64,000 nt of DNA from Magicicada septendecula (GCA_034769895.1 CM068373.1:196954134-197018133); one strand, 5' to 3'. Numbered from the stretch's first letter, positions 46,400 to 58,308 are shown. A program made the numbers and translations. The notes: a model not told the origin generated them from the letters alone.

Positions 46400-47116
46400 A
46401 TGTGAGAAGAGATTTGTTATCAGCGTTGCTGTTGCGAACCTATGAATATCCTTTCAAATATTAACAAAAACTTGCAACTGTTAAGGTTTGTAAATGTCAC
46501 CATGAACCTCTATCTGGTGTGTGTCTACAGTCAAACAGATGCCTTAAAAAAAGAATTATACGTTTACTGTTTCCGACGTAAATCAAATAATAATAATAAT
46601 ATTGTAATTGTATTACTATACAAATCAAGCAAATGATATGTACTGTTCACATGTATCGGAATTTGTTGCTGTTACATATCAGAATGTTTTATAAACATAT
46701 ATGAGTGTTGTTTGATTGTCATTGTGTACTGCTGAGGCATAAAAAACTACAGCCTTTCTGACCGTTCTTATCACAATGGAATTTGGAAACTGTACACTTC
46801 CACTCCATAATTACACTCAACTATCTCTACAGTCTATAATTACATAAAGGAATGCATTCTTCATATTAATTTAATTGCAAGAATCTTTTTAATCCTGGAC
46901 AAGAAACTGTGTATTATTACTTCCCATGCTTTACTATGAATAACTTTCCTGTCTTTGCTAGTTGAAGGAGAAGTATCCATTTTATCAAATCTCGTTACTG
47001 TATGATAACAAATAATTACGATAATACACAATTATAGAATAAAAATGAACAATAGAAATTAACTAAAAAATTAAATAACTAATAAAAACGAGTGACTGTA
47101 AAACAACTATATAATT
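46400..47116. other. AT-rich sequence inside the relic, unassigned
   Basis: No coding match. Together with 48316-48400 it separates the protease part from the rest of the relic, so it may be a further, older insertion. Confidence 0.35.
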
Positions 47117-48315
47117 GAATTGCTCCGCTCAACAACGTTGCAAACGCCAACATTTCCAAAATGCAAGTTTTGTTGAAACAACGTTGCAAACAACATTCTG
47201 AATAGTGTGGGATATTTTTCATTTGAGAAAGTTTAGGTTGGCTGCCCTCAAATAAGCCTACAATCTCCCGCGTGTTTAGTTCCACGGTAACAACAATGTT
47301 GTAAGCGCATAACATGCCTTCCCAGTCAGGCGTCATACTGTCACATGGTGAAGAAAAATGTTTAAACAGTAGAAGAAAAAGGAAGATTTGTGAAGAATAA
47401 GATTAGAAAAGTTTCGAGGGATGGAGGGAAACCGCAAATATCACGGAAGAAGCCAGTACCAGGAAAACTGTCCCCCACTGAGGTAAGCTCAACAACGTTG
47501 TAACCGCCACCTGTTCAAATGCAGTAGCTGATACAGGGAAAAAAGTTTCGTCAGCTTGCAGTTGCTCCGCACTCTTATTTTTGAGTGGCTATTCCGAGAA
47601 GCAAGTTTGCGTGTGTAGGATAGTGTGTATATGAGCTCTCGTAGGGTGGTGTATTATGGGAACTGATGACTTCAATGAGTTTGAGTTTTATTGAAAATTC
47701 TCTGCATAAAGGGAGCTATAAGATTACTAAACAGGTCTGGTATCAAATAACTTCTGATGACCCTACATTACGTGGCAGAACTTCACACAATGTGCTCCAG
47801 CCATGGGAAACACATAGAATTGCTAAGAAAGCTCAAAGAAGGGGCGGGAGAAACCTTCCACCAGTTAAAGTTGCGCGATTTCATAACTTGTGCAGTGAGT
47901 GCCTTCCAATTAAACAAGTCAAGAAAACTGACTTGGAAGATGTGCCGATATATTCCTGAGAAATTTGTTGAATTTTATAACAACCTTCGAGGTGAATAAA
48001 CATTGTTTTGGACTTACTTATTTATATACTTTAATGTCTTAATAGCTGTTTTGATATAGCTACGATGTGCAACAACGTTGTCACCGACAGGCGCCTACAA
48101 CGTTGTTGCTCTATAAGGAGGTTAGTTTTTTATATATTTCTTAAAATAAGTGAACCACAATCTTGTGGGACTGAAAAATATTCTTTTCAAAATTGTTACA
48201 ATACATTACGGCTAAAAAACTAGCCAAAAAATATATACAACACATGAAGAAGTTTTTACCTTTTTTTGAAAAATTGTATTTTTGGCACTTGCAACGTTGT
48301 TGGGCGGAGCAATTC
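47117..48315. mobile_element. DNA transposon with long TIRs and internal AACAACGTTG motifs
   Basis: The ends are inverted copies: GAATTGCTCCGCTCAACAAC then GTTGCAA on the left, and GAATTGCTCCGCCCAACAAC then GTTGCAA read from the right. A 3-bp ATT flanks both sides (47114-47116 and 48316-48318), a possible target duplication. The AACAACGTTG(C/T) core recurs inside near 47174, 47489, 48071 and 48098 in both orientations, probably as subterminal binding sites. Two overlapping plus-strand frames (47666-47999) and a minus-strand frame (47079-47336) show no transposase signature I recognise. The 1.2-kb size suggests a non-autonomous copy. A 3-bp duplication would fit PIF/Harbinger, but this is a guess. 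Confidence 0.7.
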
Positions 48316-49400
48316 ATTTAATAATAAATTGAAATAGTAATAACAAATGCAAGACTGAGATGGTACATCATACAATAACTAACAATGTACAGGTAACTAG
48401 AACATCTCACGCAAAGTTGGCAACACCTTCACTTGCATACCAGCTGATTCTCCCTTACCCTCCTGCCATTCACAATTTCAAAGTGATCTCGTCCATCCAT
48501 AAATTGGTTTTTTGTGCATATGCTCTTAAATTTAATTTTACTGTATCTACCTCAGTTCTAAAAATTATGATCTTTTTGGAGTTTAGCAGAACAGTTATGA
48601 CCACTTGGTTTATCATATCCATCGATTTTTCTGATGTAGACATTGTGGAGAGCATTAGCTCTTCTCCTCTGATTCTCAAGACATTGTTTTTGAAGTCAAC
48701 TATAAATCCGTATGCATTCGTAATGTCCACAAAGAATTGATTCATCCACAATGTCTGCAACAAGTACTTGGTGATTAAACTCAAGTCGACCAAGGTGTAG
48801 GTGTAGCTCCACTTTTCCAAACACTTTTACAGTACGTGTTCGCAAGCTGCAAGAGCACCAGATTGGCTTGAGATCTTTCAGCATGTCGGGTACAATGGAA
48901 ACTGTTGCCCCTGTGTCAACTGTAATCGAGGTTGGCTTTTCTTGAACAAGCCCGGTAACCACCAAGCTCCCGCTGTTTGTTTTTCTGAAGTGTAGAAATT
49001 GTGCATTGTCTAGGGGCTTCGTTCCTCCAGTTAGTCAGTACACGCCTCACTGTACTGACTACTGCTTACTTCCCTGCTGCTGAATTTCCTACTACCCAAC
49101 AATTTCATTGTAGATGTCCAAGTTTCCCACATCTATAACACTTTGGTCTTCCGTGCTTTCTTATTTTATTCTGCGGTGCCGACCATCGAGTCTCTGTTCC
49201 TTGTTCTTCTTCCTCGTCTATGCCATTGCGAACTTTATGCGCACACTTTGACTTGTCCACCCAGACACTGATTTGGTGGCCTCAAACTGTAAAGCATGTA
49301 CCAGTGCGTCCGCACTATTCTGGTGTCTTGCCACTCATAACACTTGCTATAGTTCATTACCTTGGACACCGGCAGTAAACAGTGAGATGAAGTAACCTCA

Positions 49401-50390
49401 AATTATGTAGGCTTACCTGTATTGTCAGATCAAAATGTCTCTTCATTTTCTACATTATTCAATTCAGATCCACATTTGAATTAATTTACCATAATATTTT
49501 ATCTTCAGTCAAGAAGTTAGCAATCACTTTGTAATATAAAATTACAAAAAAAATCACTCAAAAATTCAAACACACCATATGCCAACACTATACCAAATGT
49601 GTAGTTCACAACAAGGAACCATTACAAACATTGACATGTAAAGCACCGGAAATTAGCAGTTTTGAGATACAATGCCATCTGTCAGTAAAGCACTGAACTA
49701 ATGTTGAATTGTAAAGAAACAGTATGCATGCAGCAATCAAAAATATGCTAGCTGAAATAACCTATGAGTTTTAAATACAACTTATGAGTTGTGAAATGCC
49801 AAGCTACATTAACTTAAGGGACATACCCGCGTGAATCATTTTGCCAAGCAATAACGCAGATGTGTTAAGACCCCAGGACTCTGTCATGTAGGTTGTAGCA
49901 GTCAGACAAAAATCTTGTATGAGAAGTATAATCTATGTATGGCAAGAAACAAAGACTTTCAAATTATTTCAACTAAATATACATATATCACTGTAACTCA
50001 CATAATTTAATAATTTAATTTTTAATGTAAAATTTTGTTACAAATTTCACTACTGTTTTGTAGTGCCAAATATCGTAGACATATTAAATATTTGCAGTGG
50101 CAATATTACAGAATATATTAATTTATTTGTATAATTATGCTTGTTTAAAGGTTTCTGTTTAAAAATATTACACTGATAAGTTTTATTACATTGCTAAACC
50201 TTTTTGGGCAATAGAAACTATTCTTACACACCACACACAAATGGTTCATAATAGTATAATGGATTACTTTACACTCAAAATGTACAATTAGAAAATTTTG
50301 TTACAAACATCACTATTATTATTTTATGCCAACATGTTATTTATAACACAACAGGCTACGCCAAATTAAATACTTTTCTACAAACAACTC
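49401..50390. other. AT-rich non-coding DNA
   Basis: Nothing recognised. The right part is the 3' flank of the zinc-finger gene and should hold its polyadenylation signal. Confidence 0.45.
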
Positions 50391-50401
50391 ATTGGTACTT
50401 C

Positions 50402-52240
50402 TTAGAACCGATGTATTAACTTGTGTTTTGACAAAGTGCTTGAAACATTATATGATTTTGAACAAACATCACACTGGTACTTATTAATGCCACAATTTGT
50501 TAACTTGTGTTGTCTCAAATCACCTGAGCGAGTAAATAATTTTGAACAAACATCACACTTGTACTTCTTAATGCCAGAATGTATCAACTTGTGTTGTGAC
50601 AAATTGCCTGACCAAGTAAATGATTTTGAACAAACATCACACTGGTACTTCTTAATGCCAGAATGTATTAACTTGTGTCTTGTCAAATCGCCTGAGAGAG
50701 TAAATAATTTTGAACAAACATCACACTGGTATTTCTTAATGCCAGAATGTATTAACTTGTGTTGTCTCAAACTGCCTGAGAGAGTAAATGGTTTTGAACA
50801 AACATCACACTGATATTTCTTAATGCCAGAATGTATTAACTTGTGTCGTCTCAAACCACCTGAGTGAGTTAATAATTTTGAACAAACATCACACTGGTAC
50901 TTATTAATGCCACAATTTGTTAACTTGTGTTGTCGCAAATCACCTGAGCGAGTAAATAATTTTGAACAAAAATCACACTGGTATTTCTTAATGCCAGAAT
51001 GTATTAACTTGTGTTGTCTCAAACTGCCTGAGAGAGTAAATGATTTTGAACAAACATCACACTGGTACTTCTTAATGCCAGAATGTATTAACTTGTGTTG
51101 GTTCAAAGTGCTTAAATCAGTAAATGATTTTGTACAAACATCACACTGGTGCTTCTTAATGCCAGTATGTATTAACTTGTGTTGTGACAAATGGGATGAA
51201 GTAGTAAATAATTTTGAACAAACATCACACTGGTACTTATTAATGCCACAATTTGTTAACTTGTGTTGTCTCAAATCACCTGAGCGAGTAAATAATTTTG
51301 AACAAACATCACACTGGTATTTCTTAATGCCAGAATGTATTAACTTGTGTTGTCTCAAACTGCCTGAGAGAGTAAATGATTTTGAACAAACATCACACTG
51401 GTACTTCTTAATGCCAGAATGTATTAACTTGTGTTGGTTCAAAGTGCTTAAATAAGTAAATGATTTTGTACAAACATCACACTTGTACTTCTTAATGCCA
51501 GAATGTATTAACTTGTGTTGGTTCAAAGTGCGTAAATCAGTAAATGATTTTGAACAAACATCACACTGGTATTTCTTAATGCCAGAATGTATTAACTTGT
51601 GTTGTCTCAAATCACCTGAGCGAGTAAATAATTTTGAACAAACATCACACTTGTACTTCTTAATGCCAGAATGTATTAACTTGTGTTCTGTCAAATTGCA
51701 TGAGAGAGTAAACGATTTTAAACAAACATCACACTGGTACTTCTTAGTGCCAGAATGTATTAACTTGTGTCTTGTCAAATCGCCTGAGCGAGTAAATGAT
51801 TTTGAACAAACATCACACTGGTATTTCTTAATGCCAGAATGTATTAACTTGTGTTGTATCAAATTGCCTGAGTGAGTAAATAATTTTGAACAAACATCAC
51901 ACTTGTACTTCTTAATGCCAGAATGTATTAACTTGTGTTCTGTCAAATTGCCTGAGAGAGTAAACGATTTTAAACAAACATCACACTGGTACTTCTTAGT
52001 GCCAGAATGTATTAACTTGTGTCTTGTCAAATCGTCTGAGCGAGTAAATGATTTTGAACAAACATCACACTGAAGATTCTTAATGCCGGAATGTATTAAC
52101 TTGTGTGGTGACAGATGGTTTCCGAGAGTATTCTGAATTGTCTTTCCCTTATATAGTTCACAATCCAGAGTAGAATCCTCTTCTTCACAGATATTATTCA
52201 TGGGTGTAAATAAGTAACACTGGAACAAATAAATACACAA
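50402..52240 (-). CDS. C2H2 zinc-finger protein with 20 tandem fingers
   Basis: A 612-residue frame. Residues 58-611 are twenty 28-residue fingers of pattern CDVCxKxF...HKLIH with linkers HSGIKKY in place of the usual TGEKPY. A decayed finger with only its two His (46, 50) precedes them. Fingers 10, 14 and 19 end HKLTNC, giving C2HC instead of C2H2. Blocks repeat: fingers 1-3 resemble 4-6, and 8-10 resemble 12-14, so the array grew by block duplication. Such proteins bind DNA in the nucleus, often as repressors. The target is unknown. The N-terminus is short and no ZAD, BTB or KRAB-like domain is seen. A good splice acceptor (TTTATTTGTTCCAG, minus strand, just before residue 9) suggests an upstream exon or a start at Met15 (52198). 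LTR-type repeats lie upstream. Confidence 0.85.
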   Translation of the reverse strand: MCIYLFQCYLFTPMNNICEEEDSTLDCELYKGKTIQNTLGNHLSPHKLIHSGIKNLQCDVCSKSFTRSDDLTRHKLIHSGTKKYQCDVCLKSFTLSGNLTEHKLIHSGIKKYKCDVCSKLFTHSGNLIQHKLIHSGIKKYQCDVCSKSFTRSGDLTRHKLIHSGTKKYQCDVCLKSFTLSCNLTEHKLIHSGIKKYKCDVCSKLFTRSGDLRQHKLIHSGIKKYQCDVCSKSFTDLRTLNQHKLIHSGIKKYKCDVCTKSFTYLSTLNQHKLIHSGIKKYQCDVCSKSFTLSGSLRQHKLIHSGIKKYQCDVCSKLFTRSGDLRQHKLTNCGINKYQCDVCSKLFTTSSHLSQHKLIHTGIKKHQCDVCTKSFTDLSTLNQHKLIHSGIKKYQCDVCSKSFTLSGSLRQHKLIHSGIKKYQCDFCSKLFTRSGDLRQHKLTNCGINKYQCDVCSKLLTHSGGLRRHKLIHSGIKKYQCDVCSKPFTLSGSLRQHKLIHSGIKKYQCDVCSKLFTLSGDLTRHKLIHSGIKKYQCDVCSKSFTWSGNLSQHKLIHSGIKKYKCDVCSKLFTRSGDLRQHKLTNCGINKYQCDVCSKSYNVSSTLSKHKLIHRF

Positions 52241-52432
52241 CTGTAAAAATTCATAATTGGAACACAGAAGCAGTAGGGAGTTAAAAATTATGTTCTATCT
52301 GTGAGGTAGCTTTCGGCTTGCTAAAATTAACCTTACCCTATGTCTGACTACAGTATTGCATTATTCTTCATAGGAAGAATAGTAGATTTTTATAAGCAAA
52401 TATGTTTATAATTGAATGGTGAATGGCGTGCG

Positions 52433-52459
<27 letters not shown>
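52433..52459. repeat. (CA)n microsatellite
   Basis: About 13 CA units just before the LTR-type repeat that starts at 52468. Confidence 0.9.
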
Positions 52460-52464
<5 letters not shown>

Positions 52465-52467
52465 TAT

Positions 52468-53064
52468 TGTAATGTGACGTTTCACTCAACATAGAAAATT
52501 GTCATAAAAATAATGAAGTACAAAACAGAAATAAGCCTATGTTATGAAATAGATATATTCACAAGTAAAGTTAAAATCATAGTCAAATAAGATAAGAGAA
52601 TAAAAGATCAAATGTATAGAATGAACTTAATAATTATATTTCCAGTAAACTGCATAATAAATCATGTATAGAATAAGTAAAAACACAAAATGCAAAGCCT
52701 AGATGGATAACCAGTACATAGAAGTATGGCAACATAACCTAAAGAAAATGTAAGATAAAAAAACAGTAAACCAGCAGTTATATATGATTCAGTAGTTATA
52801 TCTGAGTGTAACTGATAGACACTTAGGCAATTAAAATAGAGATCATTATATTATAAATGTATAATAAGAGTTTTATTTGTGTATAACAATATTATAATGT
52901 GTGGTAGTTGAGAAGTACTAATATTGAATGTTAACAGAATGACAAAGATGTAAAGAAGCATGAGATGTAAATAATTTAGTAGTAGAAAGGGTGACAGATA
53001 AACTGACTACTAGTTAATGCAATAATAAATAACTTTTGTTGGTTAAGGACAAGTTTATAATGTA
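52468..53064 (+). repeat. LTR-type direct repeat A, left copy
   Basis: Starts TGTAATGTGACGTTTCACTC and matches 63225-63822 almost throughout, with scattered substitutions and small indels. The two copies diverge after GACAAGTTTATAATGTA. Confidence 0.85.
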
Positions 53065-53854
53065 TAACAAAGAAAACTAATAATGTAACGAAAAAAAAGT
53101 AAATTTTAAACATAGTTTGTTAGCATAGGCCAAACGTTAAAATTGTTAATTTGGGAATTACTGCATGGAAACATATCATGTAAGATCTTAAAATGATCAG
53201 AAGGAAAAAAGCAATTCAATGGTAATAAGAACTATACAGCTGTACTTAGCATAAGGAAATTATGTTAATTTTAATAATTTTGGTCTCAGGGAGGTGACAC
53301 TATCCGCGACAATGGGTTAGATATCAACCAATAGGAATTTTGCATTTTCATGTGTCTGCTGCCAACCGAGCTGTATGAACCCAAAAACCCACGCGATCAA
53401 CTCAAAAAGTGACGCCATGCCAAGGAGGCTAGTGTTGGATTTCATCGAGTAAAGAACGTCTCTCCTCCACGACAGTTTTAGCTGCGAACTTAACATCAAA
53501 GTCGAACATTGGCTAGGTTAGGTGAACGGAAACATCGAAAAATAACCAAGAAAAAGTGAAACCAGTGTCACGAGAGTGAATACTAGCAAAAGCAGAGTAA
53601 AGTGAAATAATAATACATTCACAGTGATTAATAGTGTTTTAAAAAAATAAGAAGGAAAGTATAGTGTGAATAATTAAAATTAAAAACGATTTATATCGAA
53701 TTATCATAATACCACTATAACTTTGTGTACACTTGAAAACTATTTATTTCACTATCACTAAACAAAAAACACTAGTAATATTATAATTTTTCATGTTTAA
53801 ACCATTATTTCTTGGTTTTTTAATGGTATAAGTTGTATAACCTCTTGGAATAGG
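53065..53854. other. Unassigned sequence between repeat A and the tandem triplication
   Basis: AT-rich, with a more balanced stretch at about 53290-53530 (TGACGCCATGCC-like promoter or primer motifs). No coding match. Confidence 0.35.
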
Positions 53855-56800
53855 TTAACCTAAAAACCGACCTCGTTCGGTACATACAAACTCATTGTTA
53901 TTCTAGATATAAGATTTTGTTTTGTTCTATTGTAGTCACTCTTATATTGTGAGGTTTTATACTTTGAAAAAGGCATTTTCGTAGTTAATTATTTTAGTCA
54001 AAAGAACCCCGAGTTTATATAAATAACGTAAAATCTGTAGGCTAGGCCTGATCGAAGATCATATTGCCAACTGACTGAGCGAAAATTTTAACAAGCCTGG
54101 GCCATTGTTTTAAAGGAAAGTTATTTTATATTACAAGGAAAAGAAATGAATATAAACCAGAATAAAAGAATTTGAAGAGTATTAATTAATTGTGTATGAA
54201 ATTATTATGAATACTTCACTTTTTTTATCAGTACCGAAATATCAGTGCAACAATAACATTCGAAGAATAAGTTGGTAACACCTATTGACCAGTTACCATG
54301 TTCGATTTGAATTAAAGTAGGTAAGTGAACATTTACTTATTACTTAACAGTTTAAAACATTTCACATTTACTTGTAAATAATCATATCAATTTGTGATCA
54401 TCATAATTTTGATTAATAGATGTCTGTTTTATTGTATTTGATCATTAAAACCCCATGGTTTTTTGGTGCAGCTAGGCATCTGATTATTTATACTTATTTT
54501 TAAATAATACCTTTGTCATTAATTTAATATCTTCTTCCTAATTAAACCTCCTAGTGATTAGTAAGATTTACTATATGTTTTGTCATCTTGAATTTTTTAT
54601 TTTTGTTGTTATTTCAACTAATGATCCTTTCATTTTGTTGCAATAGGTCATGTACATTATAGGTATATTATTAATGTTCCCTTCAGTGACAAGTATTAAT
54701 TATTCATAGATCAATAGTTAGTATACATATCACTGGTTATATTGATATTATCTACTGTCTCTTTTTATTTTTATTTATATGGGTTTCTGGTGTACAATGC
54801 GAGCCTTTTATACTGTCATTTTCATTCTGTTAATTTACATTACCTTCAACAATTATTCCATCTCAGGGATCTAATCTCTGTCTTAGAAATACCTTATCTC
54901 ATCTAGTTTCAATTAACCTAAAAACTGACCTCGTTCGGCACATACAAACTCATTGTTATTCTAGATATAAGATTTTGTTTTGTTCTATTGTAGTCACTCT
55001 TATATTGTGAGGTTTTGTACTTTGAAAAAGGCATTTTCGTAGTTAATTATTTTAGTCAAAAGAACCCGAGTTTATATAAATAACGTAAAATCTGTAGGCT
55101 AGGCCTGATCGAAGATCATATTGCCAACTGACTGAGCGAAAATTTTAACAAGCCTGGGCCATTGTTTTAAAGGAAAGTTATTTTATATTACAAGGAAAAG
55201 AAATGAATATAAACCAGAATAAAAGAATTTGAAGAGTATTAATTAATTGTGTATGAAATTATTATGAATACTTCACTTTTTTTTATCAGTATCGAAATAT
55301 CAGTGTAATAATAACATTCGAAGAATAAGTTGGTAACACCTATTGCCCGGTTACCATGTTCGATTTGAATTAAAGTAGGTAAGTGAACATTTACTTATTA
55401 CTTAACAGTTTAAAACATTTCACATTTACTTGTAAATAATCATATCAATTTGTGATCATCATAATTTTGATTAATAGATGTCTGTTTTATTGTATTTGAT
55501 CATTAAAACCCCATGGTTTTTTGGTGCAGCTAGGCATCTGATTATTTATACTTATTTTTAAATAATACCTTTGTCATTAATTTAATATCTTCTTCCTAAT
55601 TAAACCTCCTAGTGATTAGTAAGATTTACTATATGTTTTGTCATCTTGAATTTTTTATTTTTGTTGTTATTTCAACTAATGATCCTTTCATTTTGTTGCA
55701 ATAGGTCATGTACATTATAGGTATATTATTAATGTTCCCTTCAGTGACAAGTATTAATTATTCATAGATCAATAGTTAGTATACATATCACTGGTTATAT
55801 TGATATTATCTACTGTCTTTTTATTTTTATTTATATGGGTTTCTGGTGTACAATGCGAGCCTTTTATACTGTCATTTTCATTCTGTTAATTTACATTACC
55901 TTCAACAATTATTCCATCTCAGGGATCTAATCTGTCTTAGAAATACCTTACCTCATCTAGTTTCAATTAACCTAAAAACTGACCTCGTTCGGCACATACA
56001 AACTCATTGTTATTCTAGATATAAGATTTTGTTTTGTTCTATTGTAGTCACTCTTATATTGTGAGGTTTTGTACTTTGAAAAAGGCATTTTCGTAGTTAA
56101 TTATTTTAGTCAAAAGAACCCGAGTTTATATAAATAACGTAAAATCTGTAGGCTAGGCCTGATCGAAGATCATATTGCCAACTGACTGAGCGAAAATTTT
56201 AACAAGCCTGGACCATTGTTTTAAAGGAAAGTTATTTTATATTACAAGGAAAAGAAATGATAATAAACCAGAATAAAAGAATTTGAAGAGAATTAATTAA
56301 TTGTGTATGAAATTATTATGAATACTTAACTTTTTTTATCAGTATCGAAATATCAGTGTAATAATAACATTCGAAGAATAAGTTGGTAACACCTATTGCC
56401 CGGTTACCATGTTCGATTTGAATTAAAGTAGGTAAGTGAACATTTACTTATTACTTAACAGTTAAAACATTTCACATTTACTTGTAAATAATCATATCAA
56501 TTTGTGATCATCATAATTTTGATTAATAGATGTCTGTTTTATTGTATTTGATCATTAAAACCCTATGGTTTTTTGGTGCAGCTAGGCATCTGATTATTTA
56601 TACTTATTTTTAAATAATACCTTTGTCATTAATTTAATATTTTCTTCCTAATTAAACCTCCTAGTGATTAGCAAGATTTACTATATGTTTTGTCATCTTG
56701 AATTTTTTATTTTTGTTGTTATTTCAACTAATGATCCTTTCATTTTGTTGCAATAGGTCATGTACATTATAGGTATATTATTAATGTTCCCTTCAGTGAC

Positions 56801-57020
56801 AAGTATTAATTATTTATAGATCAATAGTTAGTATACATATCACTGGTTATATTGATATTATCTACTGTCTTTTTATTTTTATTTATATGGGTTTCTGGTG
56901 TACAATGCGAGCCTTTTATACTGTCATTTTCATTCTGTTAATTTACATTACCTTCAACAATTATTCCATCTCAGGGATCTAATCTCTGTTTTAGAAATAC
57001 CTTATCTCATCTAGTTTCAT
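53855..57020 (+). repeat. Three tandem copies of a 1,055-bp unit
   Basis: The start phrase TTAACCTAAAAAC(C/T)GACCTCG occurs at 53855, 54913 and 55967, spacings of 1,058 and 1,054 bp. The third copy ends in CATCTAGTTTCA near 57019. The copies differ by only a few substitutions and 1-4-bp indels, so duplication was recent or the copies are homogenised. No coding potential. Copies 2 and 3 share variants (for example CACATAC and CCCGGTTACC) against copy 1, suggesting 2 and 3 separated last. Confidence 0.9.
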
Positions 57021-57589
57021 CTAAGTATGAAACATCATAGTATTGTCATTTTTAACATTTATTTTTGTATTTATCAGTGTAAATTTACAACTGTTTAGGT
57101 TAAGTTGACCCCTTTTCCTTTCATTGACTACATTTATTTCATCTACTTGATTTTTATTAGTTACATTACTCCCTTCTTTTATTTATGAATAGTATTCTCT
57201 ACCATTATTCAGTTTTTCTTATATTCTATGTACATTTTATTTATTAATCACTTCTTTCATATATATGTTCAGTTACATTAATTATATTGTTTAATGATAC
57301 GATACAATCTTATTGTTTTCCCTTATACATTATTTATTTTTCATTGTTACATGGTTATTACCTCACTCTCCTAATCTTGTTGGGTACTTGTATAGTCACT
57401 GTTGGTCTAGTCTTTATTATTATAACATTTATGATCATTGACAACAATTAAATTATATTTTATTCCTAATCATTATCTTCATAACAACTTTTTTCTACTT
57501 CAAGGTGTTATACTTTGTTTCTTATGGTAATTTACTGTTTTATATAGTTCATCTGTGTTTTGTGATCTTGTGACTTTTGTAACGTTACA
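57021..57589. other. AT-rich sequence between the triplication and repeat B
   Basis: Pyrimidine-rich AT sequence without coding or repeat signal, ending with TGTAACGTTACAA just before repeat B. Confidence 0.35.
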
Positions 57590-57850
57590 ATATGAATATA
57601 AAACAGTTATAAATAACTCTCTTCATAAGGAAAATGCAATCGGAAAATTTAATTAACAGTGTGGAACAATTTTTGAGTGTTGAAGCAAACAGTGAACGGC
57701 GAGTTATGGCGTAACATTTGGAATAACATCAACAGCTAAGTACTCGTAAAACTAGATCAACTGGCCAACTTTTAATAACTATTTGTCTATTATTAAAATA
57801 CTCCATTCAGAAATCATAATGAGATCTCAAATTTAGGGGGGTTTTAAGCG

Positions 57851-57900
<50 letters not shown>

Positions 57901-58308
57901 CGAAGTACTGGTTCGCCTTAGTATAATTAATCCAAGTTTAGTTTTGTTTAAAAAATTATTATGATTGTTCACTATTGAGTGATTTGTTAACCAAAAGATG
58001 AATATGGTTATTTCAATATAACCATAACCATGTGGTCAGTGTAGTTATTGCGCCGAAACCTAACCTATTTTCTGTGTCAAAATCTCGCCTAAACAAGCCT
58101 GTGAAAACTTCTGAGCCAAGGGAACTAAGATTATCTAAATAATTCAAGTGTTTTTTAATGGGAAGAGTAAGATGGTTTATATGTTAACCACAATATATAT
58201 TGGCGGCCCTGTAATATTCTGGTGGAGTCTAAGGTAAGTGCGTAAAGAAGATCGCGGAAGTAAGTATTATAAAGATGGGTGTGTTTGCAAAACTTGGGTA
58301 AGTTTACA
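57590..58308 (+). repeat. LTR-type direct repeat B, left copy
   Basis: Matches 62227-62919 with few substitutions. This copy has a (GA)n run (57854-57897) that the other lacks, while the other has about 36 extra bases near 62581-62616. Ends GGGTAAGTTTACA, an LTR-like end. Confidence 0.85.
57854..57897. repeat. (GA)n microsatellite
   Basis: About 21 GA units, present only in the left copy of repeat B. Confidence 0.95.

Larger units (their letters stand above)
43930..49400 (-). mobile_element. Old Ty3/gypsy-type relic, heavily broken, split by a DNA transposon
   Basis: On the minus strand, from high to low coordinates: a zinc-knuckle region (about 49120-49180; CYRCGKLGH), an aspartic protease (about 48700-48965; VDTGATVSIVPDML), a later insertion, a protease-RT spacer (45909-46349), a reverse-transcriptase part (45484-45732), an RNase H part (about 44709-45011; YIIDTDTSNTGLGAVLSQ) and the start of the integrase core (about 43938-44135; GPFPVTDDGNQY). 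The order is that of Ty3/gypsy. It is much older than the element at 22115, with more than ten interruptions and no LTR recognised. Its left part is cut off by the BEL/Pao element. Confidence 0.7.

Noticed and set aside
50421-51875. Three long plus-strand open frames (130, 182 and 130 codons) opposite the zinc-finger gene
   Set aside because: They are antisense shadows of the 84-bp repeat. A stop-free repeat in one frame on the complementary strand stays open for many units. Their repeated FEQTSHWYFLMPECINLC phrase is the reverse complement of the finger and linker.
53855-57020. Reading the 1,055-bp units as LTRs of nested elements
   Set aside because: They are directly adjacent with no internal region, primer site or polypurine tract between copies, so tandem duplication fits better.
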